From Syntrophobacteraceae bacterium (GTDB taxonomy: Bacteria; Desulfobacterota; Syntrophobacteria; Syntrophobacterales; Syntrophobacteraceae), in assembly GCA_018053185.1 (NCBI GenBank), contig JAGPLX010000020.1, forward strand, positions 1 through 44,505: 44,505 bases of DNA, given 5' to 3'. Shown piece by piece: positions 33,431 through 42,564 of this stretch. The translations under genes and the position numbers were made by a program. Under the pieces are notes generated by a model. It worked only from the letters and a program-made list of their open reading frames with translations. It made no database searches and was not told where the DNA came from. Each line of letters opens with the position of its first letter. Positions within the stretch are counted from its first letter, which is position 1.

Positions 33431-35005
33431 TCAGGGATTCTTTGTCGTTTCGGGGCTCTCATCCTCTGCCTCATCCTCATCAACGGTGTCGGGATCGAAA
33501 ACCTCGGCATCCTCGGGCTCCTCGCTATTCCCGGCTTCCCGGCCGACCTCCGAGGGAGGGGAAGAAGCACTGTCGGCCTCCGGGCTCTCTATCGGGGATT
33601 CCCCCTTGTCGTCCATCCCCCGGGCTGCCATGGAATCGGCGGTTTTCTTGAGCTTCTCGAGGTCGATCTGTACCTGGACGTTGAATCGCTCCATGTCGGA
33701 GCTGGGATTCCGGGTGACGGGGGAAGAGAATCGAACGTCGCTGAAACCTTCCACCTTCGAAAGCTCGGAGAGATACTTGATGGCGGATTTGCTTTCTCCT
33801 CGCAGGATCATCTGACCCTTGCGGATGGAGAAGTAATTGAGCCAGGTGTCCTCCGGGGTAATCCGGGTGAGCAGGGAAAGGATTTCCAGGAGAGGGTAGC
33901 CCTCCTGGTTGAATTCATCCAGGGTCTTTCGGTCTTCCTCGAACTTTCCTACCCGGGTTTGGAGCTCTTCGACGGGCTTCCACTGGGTTTCAAGCTGGGC
34001 AAGCTGCCGTTTCAGTTTCCTGGAATCCTGCCGGGTTTGACCGAGGGAGTATACCTGGTAAGCGAAGAAGGCTGTAAACAGGGCCGCCATGGCGACCAAG
34101 GACCAGACCGTTTTGGGGACTTTCCAAGGTTTGAGCTGTAGGGGTGCGTTGAAGGTCTCGATCTTGTCCTGTTGGAAGAGGTGGTCCGCCCAGGGGAGGA
34201 GCAAAGGGTCCCGGGACTTGTGAACCTGCAGGGGCAGGTTCTCCTGCTTCCAGGCAAGGGCGTGTTCCTCGGAACATTCGCCGTCGGAACACAGCAGGTG
34301 AATGGCGGGTTCCTGCCGGCACTGATCGTTTCCAATACAAATCAGGGTTTCACGAAAAAGACGGAGGCTGTCTTGATCCCTGCTGATCAAAAAGGAGTCC
34401 AGGAGCTTTCCTTTATGGTAACGGTGAATCTCCATTCGATGAGGTTCCAGGAGCCTCGCAAGGAATTCCGGGGAAGATTCCGGGTTCGGGGGCAGGATGG
34501 AGGTGAAGACGGTCCTGTAGACCAGGGCCGACGGGATGACCGCAAAGGTATCGAATAAAACCGCTCCCATGGTCTGATAAAACTTGTCGTAGAGGTCCCG
34601 CTGCAGAGAGAAGATGGGAACCGAGATCTGCTGGTCCATTCCCACGGGAGAACCGAAAAAATGAAGAGACTGGTCTTCTTCCGTGAAAAGGTTCTCCTGC
34701 CAGTCGAAGCCGATGGCTTCGTGGAGCTGATCCTGCAATACGGAAGGATAGTGCTCTCGATGGAGGCTGTAAAAACATCGGGGAAGGAAGAGAACCAGGG
34801 CTGTTTCCCTTTTGTTCCTCGGTTTCAGGTTGAGTCTTTGAAGAACATCGTACAAACCCTCCCCCTTGGGGACGGGGAACTGCTCGGCGGATTCGACGCT
34901 CCAGGACCGCCATTGCCGCCGGGCGCGCAAGACCTCGATGCGTTCCGGTTCCACGTAGACCGCCACCAACTGCTTGGGACGCTGCTTGATGAGATTTTTC
35001 AGCAT
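33431..35005 (-). CDS. gspL: Type II secretion protein L (GspL-like)
   Basis: A 524-residue inner-membrane protein. The N-terminal cytoplasmic part (1-295) has an actin/PilM-like feel (VAVYVEPERIEVLRARR, ALVLFLPRCFYSLHREHYPS). A single membrane helix lies at ~299-319, then a coiled coil (QDSRKLKRQLAQLETQWKPV) and a periplasmic ferredoxin-like domain. The last ~60 residues are extremely acidic (many Glu/Asp with Ser/Pro), an odd low-complexity tail. GspL recruits the ATPase GspE to the platform. It starts at ATG 35005; the frame is open to 35104 but without homology or ribosome-binding site. Between gspK and gspM in the gsp operon. Confidence 0.78.
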   Translation of the reverse strand: MLKNLIKQRPKQLVAVYVEPERIEVLRARRQWRSWSVESAEQFPVPKGEGLYDVLQRLNLKPRNKRETALVLFLPRCFYSLHREHYPSVLQDQLHEAIGFDWQENLFTEEDQSLHFFGSPVGMDQQISVPIFSLQRDLYDKFYQTMGAVLFDTFAVIPSALVYRTVFTSILPPNPESSPEFLARLLEPHRMEIHRYHKGKLLDSFLISRDQDSLRLFRETLICIGNDQCRQEPAIHLLCSDGECSEEHALAWKQENLPLQVHKSRDPLLLPWADHLFQQDKIETFNAPLQLKPWKVPKTVWSLVAMAALFTAFFAYQVYSLGQTRQDSRKLKRQLAQLETQWKPVEELQTRVGKFEEDRKTLDEFNQEGYPLLEILSLLTRITPEDTWLNYFSIRKGQMILRGESKSAIKYLSELSKVEGFSDVRFSSPVTRNPSSDMERFNVQVQIDLEKLKKTADSMAARGMDDKGESPIESPEADSASSPPSEVGREAGNSEEPEDAEVFDPDTVDEDEAEDESPETTKNP

Positions 35006-35125
35006 TCTCCGGATTCTCGTTTGCCTGCTTGCTTTGTCAACCACCCTTGACCCGGATGGGTCACAAAGAGGAAGGAACGCATGGGGACACCCGTTACATT
35101 CCACCGGACGGTCTTCCCGTCGGCT

Positions 35126-36043
35126 TTAGAGGATCTTCCGGTAAAGTATTTCATAGCCGTACCGGGCCTGGGGCTGAAAACGCACAATCAGCCAGAGAAC
35201 CACGGGAGGCGGTCCCGTGAAAGCCTTGCCGCAGGATAGGATTCGATAGATCTCTCCCGGGCGCCAGGTGTCGACCTTCGCACGAATGTCTTCCTCGATT
35301 TCGGTGTTCAACAAGGTTGTATTGGTACCATAAACCGTAAGCATCTGAAATAGGGAATCATTTCCGGGCAATCCGAGGATTGGCGGCGGCTGGATTTCGT
35401 TCGAATCTTCCACCTCCCCCCTGGGACCGTAGGCAAAGAAGAGATCCTGCGTGATACCGGGAATCAGGAGCATCTGGTCCAGGCTGAGCAGGGGGCCGTT
35501 GAAGGGGGGATAGGGCAAACCCAGACGCCGGTAATGATCCTTTTCCGCTCCGTGCAGACGCGGCAGGTCGTCGGAGTCGATAAAGTCCGCCGTGGTGTCC
35601 GCCAATTGTTCGGCCATATCCTCGGTGAGGCCGGCTCTCTCGAACACCGTTTTGAGTTGTTCGTGATTGGCTTTGTTGACATTGACCTTTCGGCCTTCGG
35701 GTTCGATGAGAACGAGGACCTCCCCCGTCAGGTATTCGACGACGTGTCCCGTGCCGTCGGGTTGCCAGTTTTCCTCCGGGGAATCCCTTCTCAGGAGGTT
35801 TTTCCCTCGAGCCGTCTTCTTGAAACCGCTCTCGAGGCCCGAGGGCAAAGGCTGTCCCATTCGAGCCAAGGCTTCGTAAGCGCCTCCGATGGCCAGATGA
35901 AGGGCTTGAGACCTGCGGATTTCGACGACCTCTTCCTCTCCCTTCATGCGCGTCTCGGACCCGATCTGCAGAGCGAACCACATGATCAGGGAGCAAACCC
36001 AGAGCACGGCAATGAGGACGATTCCCTTCTGATTTCCCGTCAT
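35126..36043 (-). CDS. gspK: Type II secretion minor pseudopilin GspK
   Basis: A 305-residue minor pseudopilin at the tip of the type II pseudopilus. The N-terminus MTGNQKGIVLIAVLWVCSLIMWFAL is a prepilin-like leader and helix, with the start of the mature part lacking the usual Glu5, as is common for GspK. The region GRKVNVNKANHEQLKTVFE is the helix-hairpin-helix-like GspK motif and LPYPPFNGPLLSLDQMLLIPGI a second conserved block. ATG 36043 has AAGGGGGGAAA upstream. Its start overlaps gspJ's stop by four bases (ATGA). Length matches the family. Confidence 0.9.
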   Translation of the reverse strand: MTGNQKGIVLIAVLWVCSLIMWFALQIGSETRMKGEEEVVEIRRSQALHLAIGGAYEALARMGQPLPSGLESGFKKTARGKNLLRRDSPEENWQPDGTGHVVEYLTGEVLVLIEPEGRKVNVNKANHEQLKTVFERAGLTEDMAEQLADTTADFIDSDDLPRLHGAEKDHYRRLGLPYPPFNGPLLSLDQMLLIPGITQDLFFAYGPRGEVEDSNEIQPPPILGLPGNDSLFQMLTVYGTNTTLLNTEIEEDIRAKVDTWRPGEIYRILSCGKAFTGPPPVVLWLIVRFQPQARYGYEILYRKIL

Positions 36044-36792
36044 TGCAGTTTCCCCCCTTTGCTCCGAGATCCGCCAAGTCCCCCCGGTTGGAGAGGGCTC
36101 AGGGCTTTGCGATGAAAAAGAAAGTTGGGAACTATGAGACGGACTGAAGGGACGGCACTGGTTCCGTCGTTCCAAGTCACCACGACCCCGGCGGGAACCG
36201 ATTCTTCCCCTTCCCACGAACCGGCGGAGTCTCCGGTGCCGTCCTTTTCAATGTATCCCAGGGAAAATTCAGCCGCCGGAACCGCGTAAAACGGCGGCCA
36301 CCCCCGATGCTTGCCGGGTCTCACTTCCAGGAATTCCCTGATCCCATCTGCGTCGTTGGGGTGTAGCGGCACCTCTGCGTAGTAGAGAGCCCGCTCACTG
36401 GGAACGAATACGTATCTGGCAATGACGGGGACCCCCTTGGAGAGGGCCTTGACGGAATAGTCCGTTGCGAAAGCCAAGGAAGTCTTCTCACCCCGGAAAA
36501 GAGGACCCGATTCCGTTCCGAGCGCAATCGGCTCCGGGTCGAACTGGGCCAGCTGCCATTTCATCAGGTTGAGCAGGCAGGAAAGCTCCCTGGGTTTCGG
36601 GTTCTGTTGCCGTTCCCAGACCCGAAGGGAGAACCCGAGGGATACCGAAAGGATTCCGATGACCAGGGTGGAAATCAAGGTGGCGAGGACCAGTTCCACC
36701 AAAGTGAATCCCTGGTGGTTTCGCACGGGGTGGAAACGATTTCGGACAAAGCGGTTCATCGGCTGGGATCCATGGAGTTGCAACCCCGTCAT
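36040..36792 (-). CDS. gspJ: Type II secretion pseudopilin GspJ
   Basis: A 250-residue minor pseudopilin. The prepilin motif HQGFTLVELVLATLISTLVIGILS lies at ~27-50, where the leader is cut before Phe and the new N-terminus is methylated by the prepilin peptidase. The soluble part has the general GspJ look (LLNLMKWQLAQFDPEPI near 73-89, FSLGYIEKD near 178). The leader is about 28 residues from ATG 36792, or 17 from ATG 36759; either is possible. It overlaps gspI's end by four bases and gspK's start likewise, so the genes are tightly coupled. Assignment as J rests on order and length. Confidence 0.82.
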   Translation of the reverse strand: MTGLQLHGSQPMNRFVRNRFHPVRNHQGFTLVELVLATLISTLVIGILSVSLGFSLRVWERQQNPKPRELSCLLNLMKWQLAQFDPEPIALGTESGPLFRGEKTSLAFATDYSVKALSKGVPVIARYVFVPSERALYYAEVPLHPNDADGIREFLEVRPGKHRGWPPFYAVPAAEFSLGYIEKDGTGDSAGSWEGEESVPAGVVVTWNDGTSAVPSVRLIVPNFLFHRKALSPLQPGGLGGSRSKGGKLQ

Positions 36793-37400
36793 GGGGTGGG
36801 TTGAGGAGGTACGAGAAGACTGAACTCGAGCAGCTGCCCCCGGTAGTTCAACTGGACTCGGTACAGTTCCCCCAGAGTGGCGGGAGTGTTCTCATCCTTT
36901 TCGAATATGCGCGCCGTCTGGACTTCGACGGCCGGTGTGCCGGGAAACGACTCCACCACCAAAAGTCCTTCACCCGCCTTTTCGGGAAAGGCGAGGATTG
37001 TCTCGGCGGCCGCCTCGAGCACGGGGAGGGTCTCGCTCTTGAACCTCAGCCGCTGTCCATAATGGAGAGAGACGGAGATCAGTTCCATGAGCCCGCCAAG
37101 GAGGATGAGGCCGATGGTGAGACCGACCATGACCTCGAGCAGGGTGAAACCCGTCTTGGAGTCGGCTTTGTGCGGATAGCGGCGAGTGAGGAAAAGGGGG
37201 ACGGGGCGAACGGCAGGATCCGACTGGGGTTCTCCATGCCTGTGTGGCGCCTCTGGGGCGTGGGAGTCCGGCAGGAGGTGGACCGATCGGCTCATCCGGG
37301 TTTGTCCCGGCCGGGGATCGGAGAGATAGGGAATTTCTGTGCGGCGGTCAAGCCGGTTTTCCGATTCGGGATTGTCAGTCGAGGTAAGCAGTCGGTTCAT
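36789..37400 (-). CDS. gspI: Type II secretion pseudopilin GspI with unusually long leader
   Basis: A 203-residue protein with a normal prepilin motif, TGFTLLEVMVGLTIGLILLGGLMELI, at ~83-108, and a GspI-like soluble part. The leader before the cleavage site is ~83 residues if translation begins at the ATG that overlaps gspH (37400), or ~48 from an internal ATG at 37295; most prepilin leaders are under 30. The leader is Pro/Arg/His/Asp-rich and has no start codon between residues 36 and 83. A frameshift or sequencing error near 37160-37300 could explain this. Coupled to gspH and gspJ by four-base overlaps. Order and length favour GspI, but the sequence evidence is limited. Confidence 0.7.
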   Translation of the reverse strand: MNRLLTSTDNPESENRLDRRTEIPYLSDPRPGQTRMSRSVHLLPDSHAPEAPHRHGEPQSDPAVRPVPLFLTRRYPHKADSKTGFTLLEVMVGLTIGLILLGGLMELISVSLHYGQRLRFKSETLPVLEAAAETILAFPEKAGEGLLVVESFPGTPAVEVQTARIFEKDENTPATLGELYRVQLNYRGQLLEFSLLVPPQPTP

Positions 37401-37864
37401 GGTTCTGTTCTGGTAACCCGGACGGTACCGAAAAGAGGGTGGATCGAAATGAAGAAGGAACGCTGCTGATCAAAGACAATCTGGAGGTCGCTTCCGGAAA
37501 GGCTGCCGTCGGGATAGAAGAGGATGATGTGATCGAGGGTGAAGGGATCCTGTTCCAATCGCTCGGCATAGAGGTCGACATTGGGAGGGATGGGTTTTTC
37601 CGGCGGGTCTTCCAGGTCGTAGAGTCTTTCCGATCCCCGGATTCGAAAAATAGTGACGTTACCGGTATTCATTGCCCTCAAGCGGGCACTTCGGAGAGTC
37701 TGGATGAATTCCTGCAAGAATTCGCGCTCCTCCATCCGTCTCCACCCGCCTCCGACCCGGGGCATGACCAGCCCGATGGTGACCGCCAGGATGGTCAGCA
37801 CCACCACCAGTTCCACAAGAGTGAACCCCGGTGAGGATTTCCAGCTGGAAAGGTCTCGCGTCAT
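37397..37864 (-). CDS. gspH: Type II secretion pseudopilin GspH
   Basis: A 155-residue pseudopilin. The leader MTRDLSSWKSSPG ends before FTLVELVVVLTILAVTIGLVMPRV, the prepilin motif with Glu5. The soluble domain (residues ~40-150) has GspH-like features: EREFLQEFIQTLRSARLRAM, GNVTIFRIRG, then DHIILFYPDGSLSGSDLQIV and FISIHPLFGTVRV. It is not GspG: the major-pseudopilin ALxxYKLDNGxYP region is absent. It starts directly after gspF stops (two-base gap) and ends overlapping gspI. Position and these features suggest GspH, though GspG was expected here. Confidence 0.82.
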   Translation of the reverse strand: MTRDLSSWKSSPGFTLVELVVVLTILAVTIGLVMPRVGGGWRRMEEREFLQEFIQTLRSARLRAMNTGNVTIFRIRGSERLYDLEDPPEKPIPPNVDLYAERLEQDPFTLDHIILFYPDGSLSGSDLQIVFDQQRSFFISIHPLFGTVRVTRTEP

Positions 37865-37866
37865 GG

Positions 37867-39054
37867 TTAAAACTGGATCTCGTTGATTCCAAAAATGGCG
37901 GTGAACATGCTGAGGACGATGGTGCCGATCATCAGACCCGTGGCAATGATGACCGCCGGTTCCAACAAGGTCATGATCCGTTGGAGGTTCCTTTGAAGTT
38001 CCTTCTCGAAGTGATCCCCCAGACCCATAAGCCCCTGCCCGAGGCTCCCCTGTTCCTCCGCAATACGCAGCATCGTTCCCATGCGAATGGGAAACATCGA
38101 GTGAGAACGGAAAAAATTGCTCATGGAGTGGCCCACCTTGATCTCCCGGTGGAGGGGAGCAAGGGCTTCGCGAAGGACGGAGTTGATGATCAGTTGTTCT
38201 CCCAGGCTCAAGGCGCGTAGGAGCGGGACCCCGGATTCGAGCATGGTTCCCAGGGTGCGGCAGAAACGGGTGAGTTCCCCGTGCAAAATCAGGTACCGGG
38301 TGAAGGGAATCTTGAATAGAATCCGGTCTACTTTTCTCCGAATCTTGGGCTTTCGAAGCAGAAATCTTCCTCCCAAGTAGGCCCCACAGAACGCCAGGGG
38401 CAGGATCCATCCGTAGTCCTTGAGAAACATCCCCGCTTCCAACATGAGGTTGGTCAGAAAAGGAACCTTCTGGTTCAGGTCGTGAAAGATCCGGGCAAAC
38501 TTCGGGATGACATAAACCAGTAAAATCACCATCGAAACAGCGCTCACCCCGATGAGGATGGTCGGGTAGATCAGGGAGGAAATCATGTTCTGTTTGAAGG
38601 TGCGACGCTGTTCGAGGTATTCGGCCAGCCGTTTCAGAATGGGGCCGAGAGTCCCGCTGGCCTCCCCCGCCCGCACCATGTGATCGGAAAGATTTCCGAA
38701 AACATCTCGATATTTACCCATGGCGCCGGACAGGTCGCTCCCTCCCTGAACATCCCCCAAAAGCCCCTGGACCACTTGCTGAAAGGTCTTGTGGGTCTGG
38801 TTGGTACTGATGAGGGCCAGGGCGCGATCTACGGGCAATCCGGCATACAGTAGATCCGACAGGTCATGGAAAAACCGAATGATATGCTCCTCTGGAACCT
38901 TGCGTGGTCTTTGGCTGCGCACCGGTTTGATCTTGACCGGGTAAAGCTTCCCGCCCTTGAGCTTGCCAGCGGCCTCCGCTTCGGAAGCGGCTTCCACGAT
39001 CCCGCGATGAGTGCCGCCCTGGGTGTCACGGGCTTGATACTGGTAGTAGGCCAT
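37867..39054 (-). CDS. gspF: Type II secretion inner-membrane protein GspF
   Basis: A 395-residue polytopic platform protein. It has the two-copy GspF architecture: an N-terminal cytoplasmic domain (MAYYQYQARDTQGG, FFHDLSDLLYAGLPVDRAL, GEASGTLGPILKRLAEYLE), membrane helices at about 165-190 and ~215-235, a second domain (FCRTLGTMLESGVPLLRALS, RIAEEQGSLGQGL) and a terminal helix near 370-388. It interacts with GspE and GspL. ATG at 39054; a 107-base gap separates it from gspE upstream. Full family length. The gene order EF is canonical. Confidence 0.94.
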   Translation of the reverse strand: MAYYQYQARDTQGGTHRGIVEAASEAEAAGKLKGGKLYPVKIKPVRSQRPRKVPEEHIIRFFHDLSDLLYAGLPVDRALALISTNQTHKTFQQVVQGLLGDVQGGSDLSGAMGKYRDVFGNLSDHMVRAGEASGTLGPILKRLAEYLEQRRTFKQNMISSLIYPTILIGVSAVSMVILLVYVIPKFARIFHDLNQKVPFLTNLMLEAGMFLKDYGWILPLAFCGAYLGGRFLLRKPKIRRKVDRILFKIPFTRYLILHGELTRFCRTLGTMLESGVPLLRALSLGEQLIINSVLREALAPLHREIKVGHSMSNFFRSHSMFPIRMGTMLRIAEEQGSLGQGLMGLGDHFEKELQRNLQRIMTLLEPAVIIATGLMIGTIVLSMFTAIFGINEIQF

Positions 39055-39161
39055 CGTGCGGGGGCCATCCTTTCCCCATTATCGGAACTCGAATGAATTG
39101 GTTCGATGCATTCGAAACTACGGATCGAAACTTCCGGTCCTTCCCGGGAAATTCTCTTCCA

Positions 39162-40868
39162 CTACCCGGTCCAGGACAAGAGGCTGGTGACCCTGAGCAC
39201 CTCCGAGAGGGTCGTCACTCCCTCGATGGCCTTCCGATACCCGTGGTGCAACAAGGGGCGATATTGTTCTCGTCTTCCCATTTGTGCGATACTCCCCGCG
39301 TCTTTCCCCGCCACAATGGCCGACCGGAGGGACTCGGTGATGGGGAGCAGCTCGAAGATTCCTGTTCGACCCCGGAAACCCGTATAGCCGCACCGGTCGC
39401 AACCCTTGTTGTGGTGGAGCGTGGTGTGTGGGACCTCATCGAGGACCTCCTTTAATCGAAGGAGATCGGCTTCCCTTGCGGGGTAAGGCTCTTTACAGTG
39501 GGGGCATAGGACGCGCACCAGGCGCTGAGCCAGGATGGCCAGGAGGGAATCCGCGATGAGGAAGGATTCGGTGCCCAAATCCCGCAGGCGCGTGATGGCT
39601 CCCGGAGCATCGTTGGTGTGGAGGGTGGACAACACCAGGTGACCGGTGAGGGCCGATTCTATGGCGATGTCCGCCGTCTCTTTGTCCCGGATTTCTCCGA
39701 TGAGCAGCACGTCGGGGTCCTGGCGGACGAGGGAGCGCAGGGCGTTGGCGAAGGTGAGGTCGATCTGGGGTTTCACCTGGATCTGGTTGATCCCGTTGAT
39801 CTGGTACTCGACGGGGTCTTCGACGGTGATGATCTTCCGGGTCACGGAATTGAGCTTCCTCAAGACTCCGTAAAGGGTCGTGGTCTTTCCCGAACCCGTG
39901 GGGCCCGTGACGAGAATCATCCCAAAGGGGCGCTCGATCATTTGTTCGATGAACCCCAACTGTACCGGGTCCATGCCGACGGATGCCAGACTGTAGTCCA
40001 CGGATTCCTGGGCCAAGAGCCTGAGGACGATGCTCTCTCCGAAAATGGTGGGCACGGTCGAGACCCGCACATCCACTTCCCGGTTGCCGAACTTGAGCTT
40101 GATTTTGCCGTCCTGGGGAAGCCTTCTCTCGGCAATGTTGAGATTGGCCATGAGTTTCAAGCGGCTGATGATCGCCGCCTGCATGGTCTTGGGCGGCCGA
40201 TCCAGGTCGAAAAGCACTCCGTCCACCCGGCAGCGCACTTGAAAACCCTGGTCGAAAGGCTCAAAGTGGATGTCCGATGCCCTCATGTCCAGGGCTCTCG
40301 AGATGAGCACGTTCACCAGCCGGACGATGGGAGCTTCCTGGGCCAATCCCTTGAGGTGCTCCAGGTCTTCCTCGAAAGCATCGGCGTTCAATGCCCCCGA
40401 CTCCACGGACCGAGACAGGGCTTCGGCCTCCTTGGCCGCCGTTCCATAGAGGCGATCGATGGCCGTGCGGATTTCCTCCCGCATTCCAAGGCACAGGTTG
40501 AGTTCCATCCCCAGAAAATATTGCGCGAGAATGTTCAGTATGGGAAGGTTCAAGGGATTGTTCACCACGACTCGGACGCGCCCGCTGTCGATGTGAATGG
40601 GAAGAACCGAATGCTTGCGCAGGAAAAACATGGACACGCCCTCGAGCAGGACGGGCTTTTCCGGGTAGTCCTGCCGTTCCAGGAGGGGGAGGTCGAGATG
40701 CCGGGCCAGCACGCGTAAAACCCGGTGCTCGTCAGTGACGGCAACCTGTTCGAAGGAGTCCATCAAGGGCAATCCCTCGATGAAAAACGAAGACTGGAGC
40801 AGCAGTGTCTGGTCTTCCTGGAGGTTGAACTCTTTCTGGAAGGCTTCCAGAAGGGATCCATGGTTCAT
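39162..40868 (-). CDS. gspE: Type II secretion ATPase GspE
   Basis: A 568-residue ATPase that powers pseudopilus assembly. The N-terminal GspE_N-type region (~40-150) is followed by the catalytic domain with RASDIHFEPFDQGFQVRCRVDG, Walker A GPTGSGKTT at 322-330, the Asp box, Walker B LIGEIRDKETADIA, and the His box LSTLHTNDAPGAITRL. A tetracysteine zinc motif is intact: CPHC 455-458 and CDRC 490-493. ATG 40868 has CAGGAG six bases upstream; the frame is open to 41027 without homology. First gene of the gsp operon on the minus strand; no convincing promoter, only AT-rich sequence (40911-40940) just upstream. Confidence 0.95.
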   Translation of the reverse strand: MNHGSLLEAFQKEFNLQEDQTLLLQSSFFIEGLPLMDSFEQVAVTDEHRVLRVLARHLDLPLLERQDYPEKPVLLEGVSMFFLRKHSVLPIHIDSGRVRVVVNNPLNLPILNILAQYFLGMELNLCLGMREEIRTAIDRLYGTAAKEAEALSRSVESGALNADAFEEDLEHLKGLAQEAPIVRLVNVLISRALDMRASDIHFEPFDQGFQVRCRVDGVLFDLDRPPKTMQAAIISRLKLMANLNIAERRLPQDGKIKLKFGNREVDVRVSTVPTIFGESIVLRLLAQESVDYSLASVGMDPVQLGFIEQMIERPFGMILVTGPTGSGKTTTLYGVLRKLNSVTRKIITVEDPVEYQINGINQIQVKPQIDLTFANALRSLVRQDPDVLLIGEIRDKETADIAIESALTGHLVLSTLHTNDAPGAITRLRDLGTESFLIADSLLAILAQRLVRVLCPHCKEPYPAREADLLRLKEVLDEVPHTTLHHNKGCDRCGYTGFRGRTGIFELLPITESLRSAIVAGKDAGSIAQMGRREQYRPLLHHGYRKAIEGVTTLSEVLRVTSLLSWTG

Positions 40869-41047
40869 GGGGGCTCCTGAAAAGGCCTCTCTGTGTTTTC
40901 GGAGCATTCTTAACAAATTGATGTTTAAAAGTAAATGATTCCCCCGGCGCCGGTATTTTGGAATTCCACCGTGGGTCTGGGGGGCACTGGAAAGCCGGGT
41001 TCTGCGTGTGTTGGGGGAAGGGTCCATTCTCTGCAGTGGACCGGGGA

Positions 41048-42564
41048 GGGGCGGTCGAGATCCTTGCGGCTGTCGAGGCTGCGGCCTGCCAGGCGAGCGG
41101 TAAAACTATAAGTACATCGTTTCGGCTGTGGATCGACCAGGTGCGGAGCTTTCCAGGATTAGGCACCGTAGCGAACGGAACCATTCCGAGAGGAACACTT
41201 TCCAGGGGTGATCCCATTCAGCTTCTGCAGTCGGGAAAGGAAACCAAGGCACGCTTCCTTGAAGTCCACCATCAAAGGGTCGATCAAGCCATGGCGGGGC
41301 AGTGGGTCGGCATCAATCTCCACAAGGTACCGTTGGTGGATGTAAGCGTCGGGATGGCCCTGGCGGCTCCGGGGACCATCGAGCCCGGCTATAAATGAAT
41401 GCCGAGCTCTTTCTTTCCGCAAAGACTCCCCAGGGCGGTTTTGGATAGGCAGCGCTTCCGGCTGTATGCGGGAACGTGCAGCACGAATGCGCTCATTGTG
41501 TTCATGGAAAAACAAAGGCTCAACTCCGGTGAAAGCTGTCTGGTCCAGCTCCGGCTGCTCGATCCCCTGCCCTTGCTCCCTAAGGGACCCTTTCGTGGTT
41601 TCTCCCATGAACCTGCACAGAGTTGTCGGAGGCGGGATCATTCTGGAGGTATCGAAGGAGAAATACTGGATGGTCAAGTCCGGGAAGATCGTCTCATACC
41701 TACAGCCTTTGCAGCAATGCGACGTAAAAAGCCTCATGGAGCTCTTCTTCCAGAAATTCCCCAACCGCATCCCCCTTATCGCCTTCGAGATTGTCCGAAG
41801 CACGGGATTTCCTCTGGAGCGCATCGAGGCGGAAGTCACCTCAATAATGAAATCGGGTGAGTTGCACAGGCTGTGAGGGCAGCAGTTCTTCCCGCGAGCA
41901 GGATACGAAGACTTGAAAAGGCAGCTCGCCGACCTTGCAGGAAAAACCCTCTCCCGGGATGCCTTCAAAGTGGCTGCAACACTTGGGGAGCTAATACACA
42001 GACTGGAGCCGGCTCTCGATGACACACCGTTTGAGCGAATGCCGGCAGATTTCTGCAAGGGGAGGAAAGCTCGCCAAGACCGATGGAGGGTACAGGGTTC
42101 CGCACCTGGTGGTAAAGCTCTCCCCGGAGAGGGAAGCGGTCATGGAGCAATTCCTCGAATATGCCCGTGGTCATGGCTATGCGACCTTCGGGGCCGGGAC
42201 CTTCTGCAAGCTCCATTACAAGACTTTTAACTTGAAGGAAATCCAGAAGCTGCTCGACCACCTTCACACGCGGGAACATCTTGTCGGGTTGAACGATGGG
42301 CGTTTTCTCACCAGCGAAGCGATGGAGGAAATCAAGAGAAGGGCGAGGGAAAAGATCCTCCGCGAAGGAAGCCTCACACTCACCGGCAGCAGGGTAATTC
42401 TCGGCTACGGGAGGACGCGGAAAATTGCCGTTCTGGAGTATTTGGACTCCATCGGCTTGACTCGCCGTGTTTGTGATGAGCGCGTTCTGTCGGCCGATTG
42501 TTCAAGCCAGCCTTGTCCTTCGTGTGAGCGATCCGACCAGACTGCCGGCGAAGAAACGCGCTAA
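41048..42564 (+). pseudogene. selB: Decayed selenocysteine-specific elongation factor SelB
   Basis: A remnant of SelB, the GTPase that carries Sec-tRNA to UGA codons. The GTPase domain is missing: the match begins at about 41048 with its last helix (EILAAVEAAACQ) and domain II FRLWIDQVRSFPGLGTVANGTI. Domain II runs to 41395 and ends in an in-frame TGA (41396-41398); domain III continues in the same frame (RFRLYAGTCSTNALIV). Near 41590 the match moves to another frame (MNLHRVVGGGIILEV), which meets a second TGA at 41874-41876, then continues, and shifts frame again near 42050 (AAGGGGAGG tract). The winged-helix C-terminal end is good (ATFGAGTFCKLHYKT, RKIAVLEYLDSIGLTRR). Two frameshifts, two stops and no G domain mark a pseudogene. 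Confidence 0.8.

Noticed and set aside
41396-41876. The two in-frame TGA codons in the selB remnant as selenocysteine codons
   Set aside because: The gene also lacks its GTPase domain and has two frameshifts, the TGAs fall in poorly conserved linker positions, and no SECIS-like hairpin follows either one by eye.
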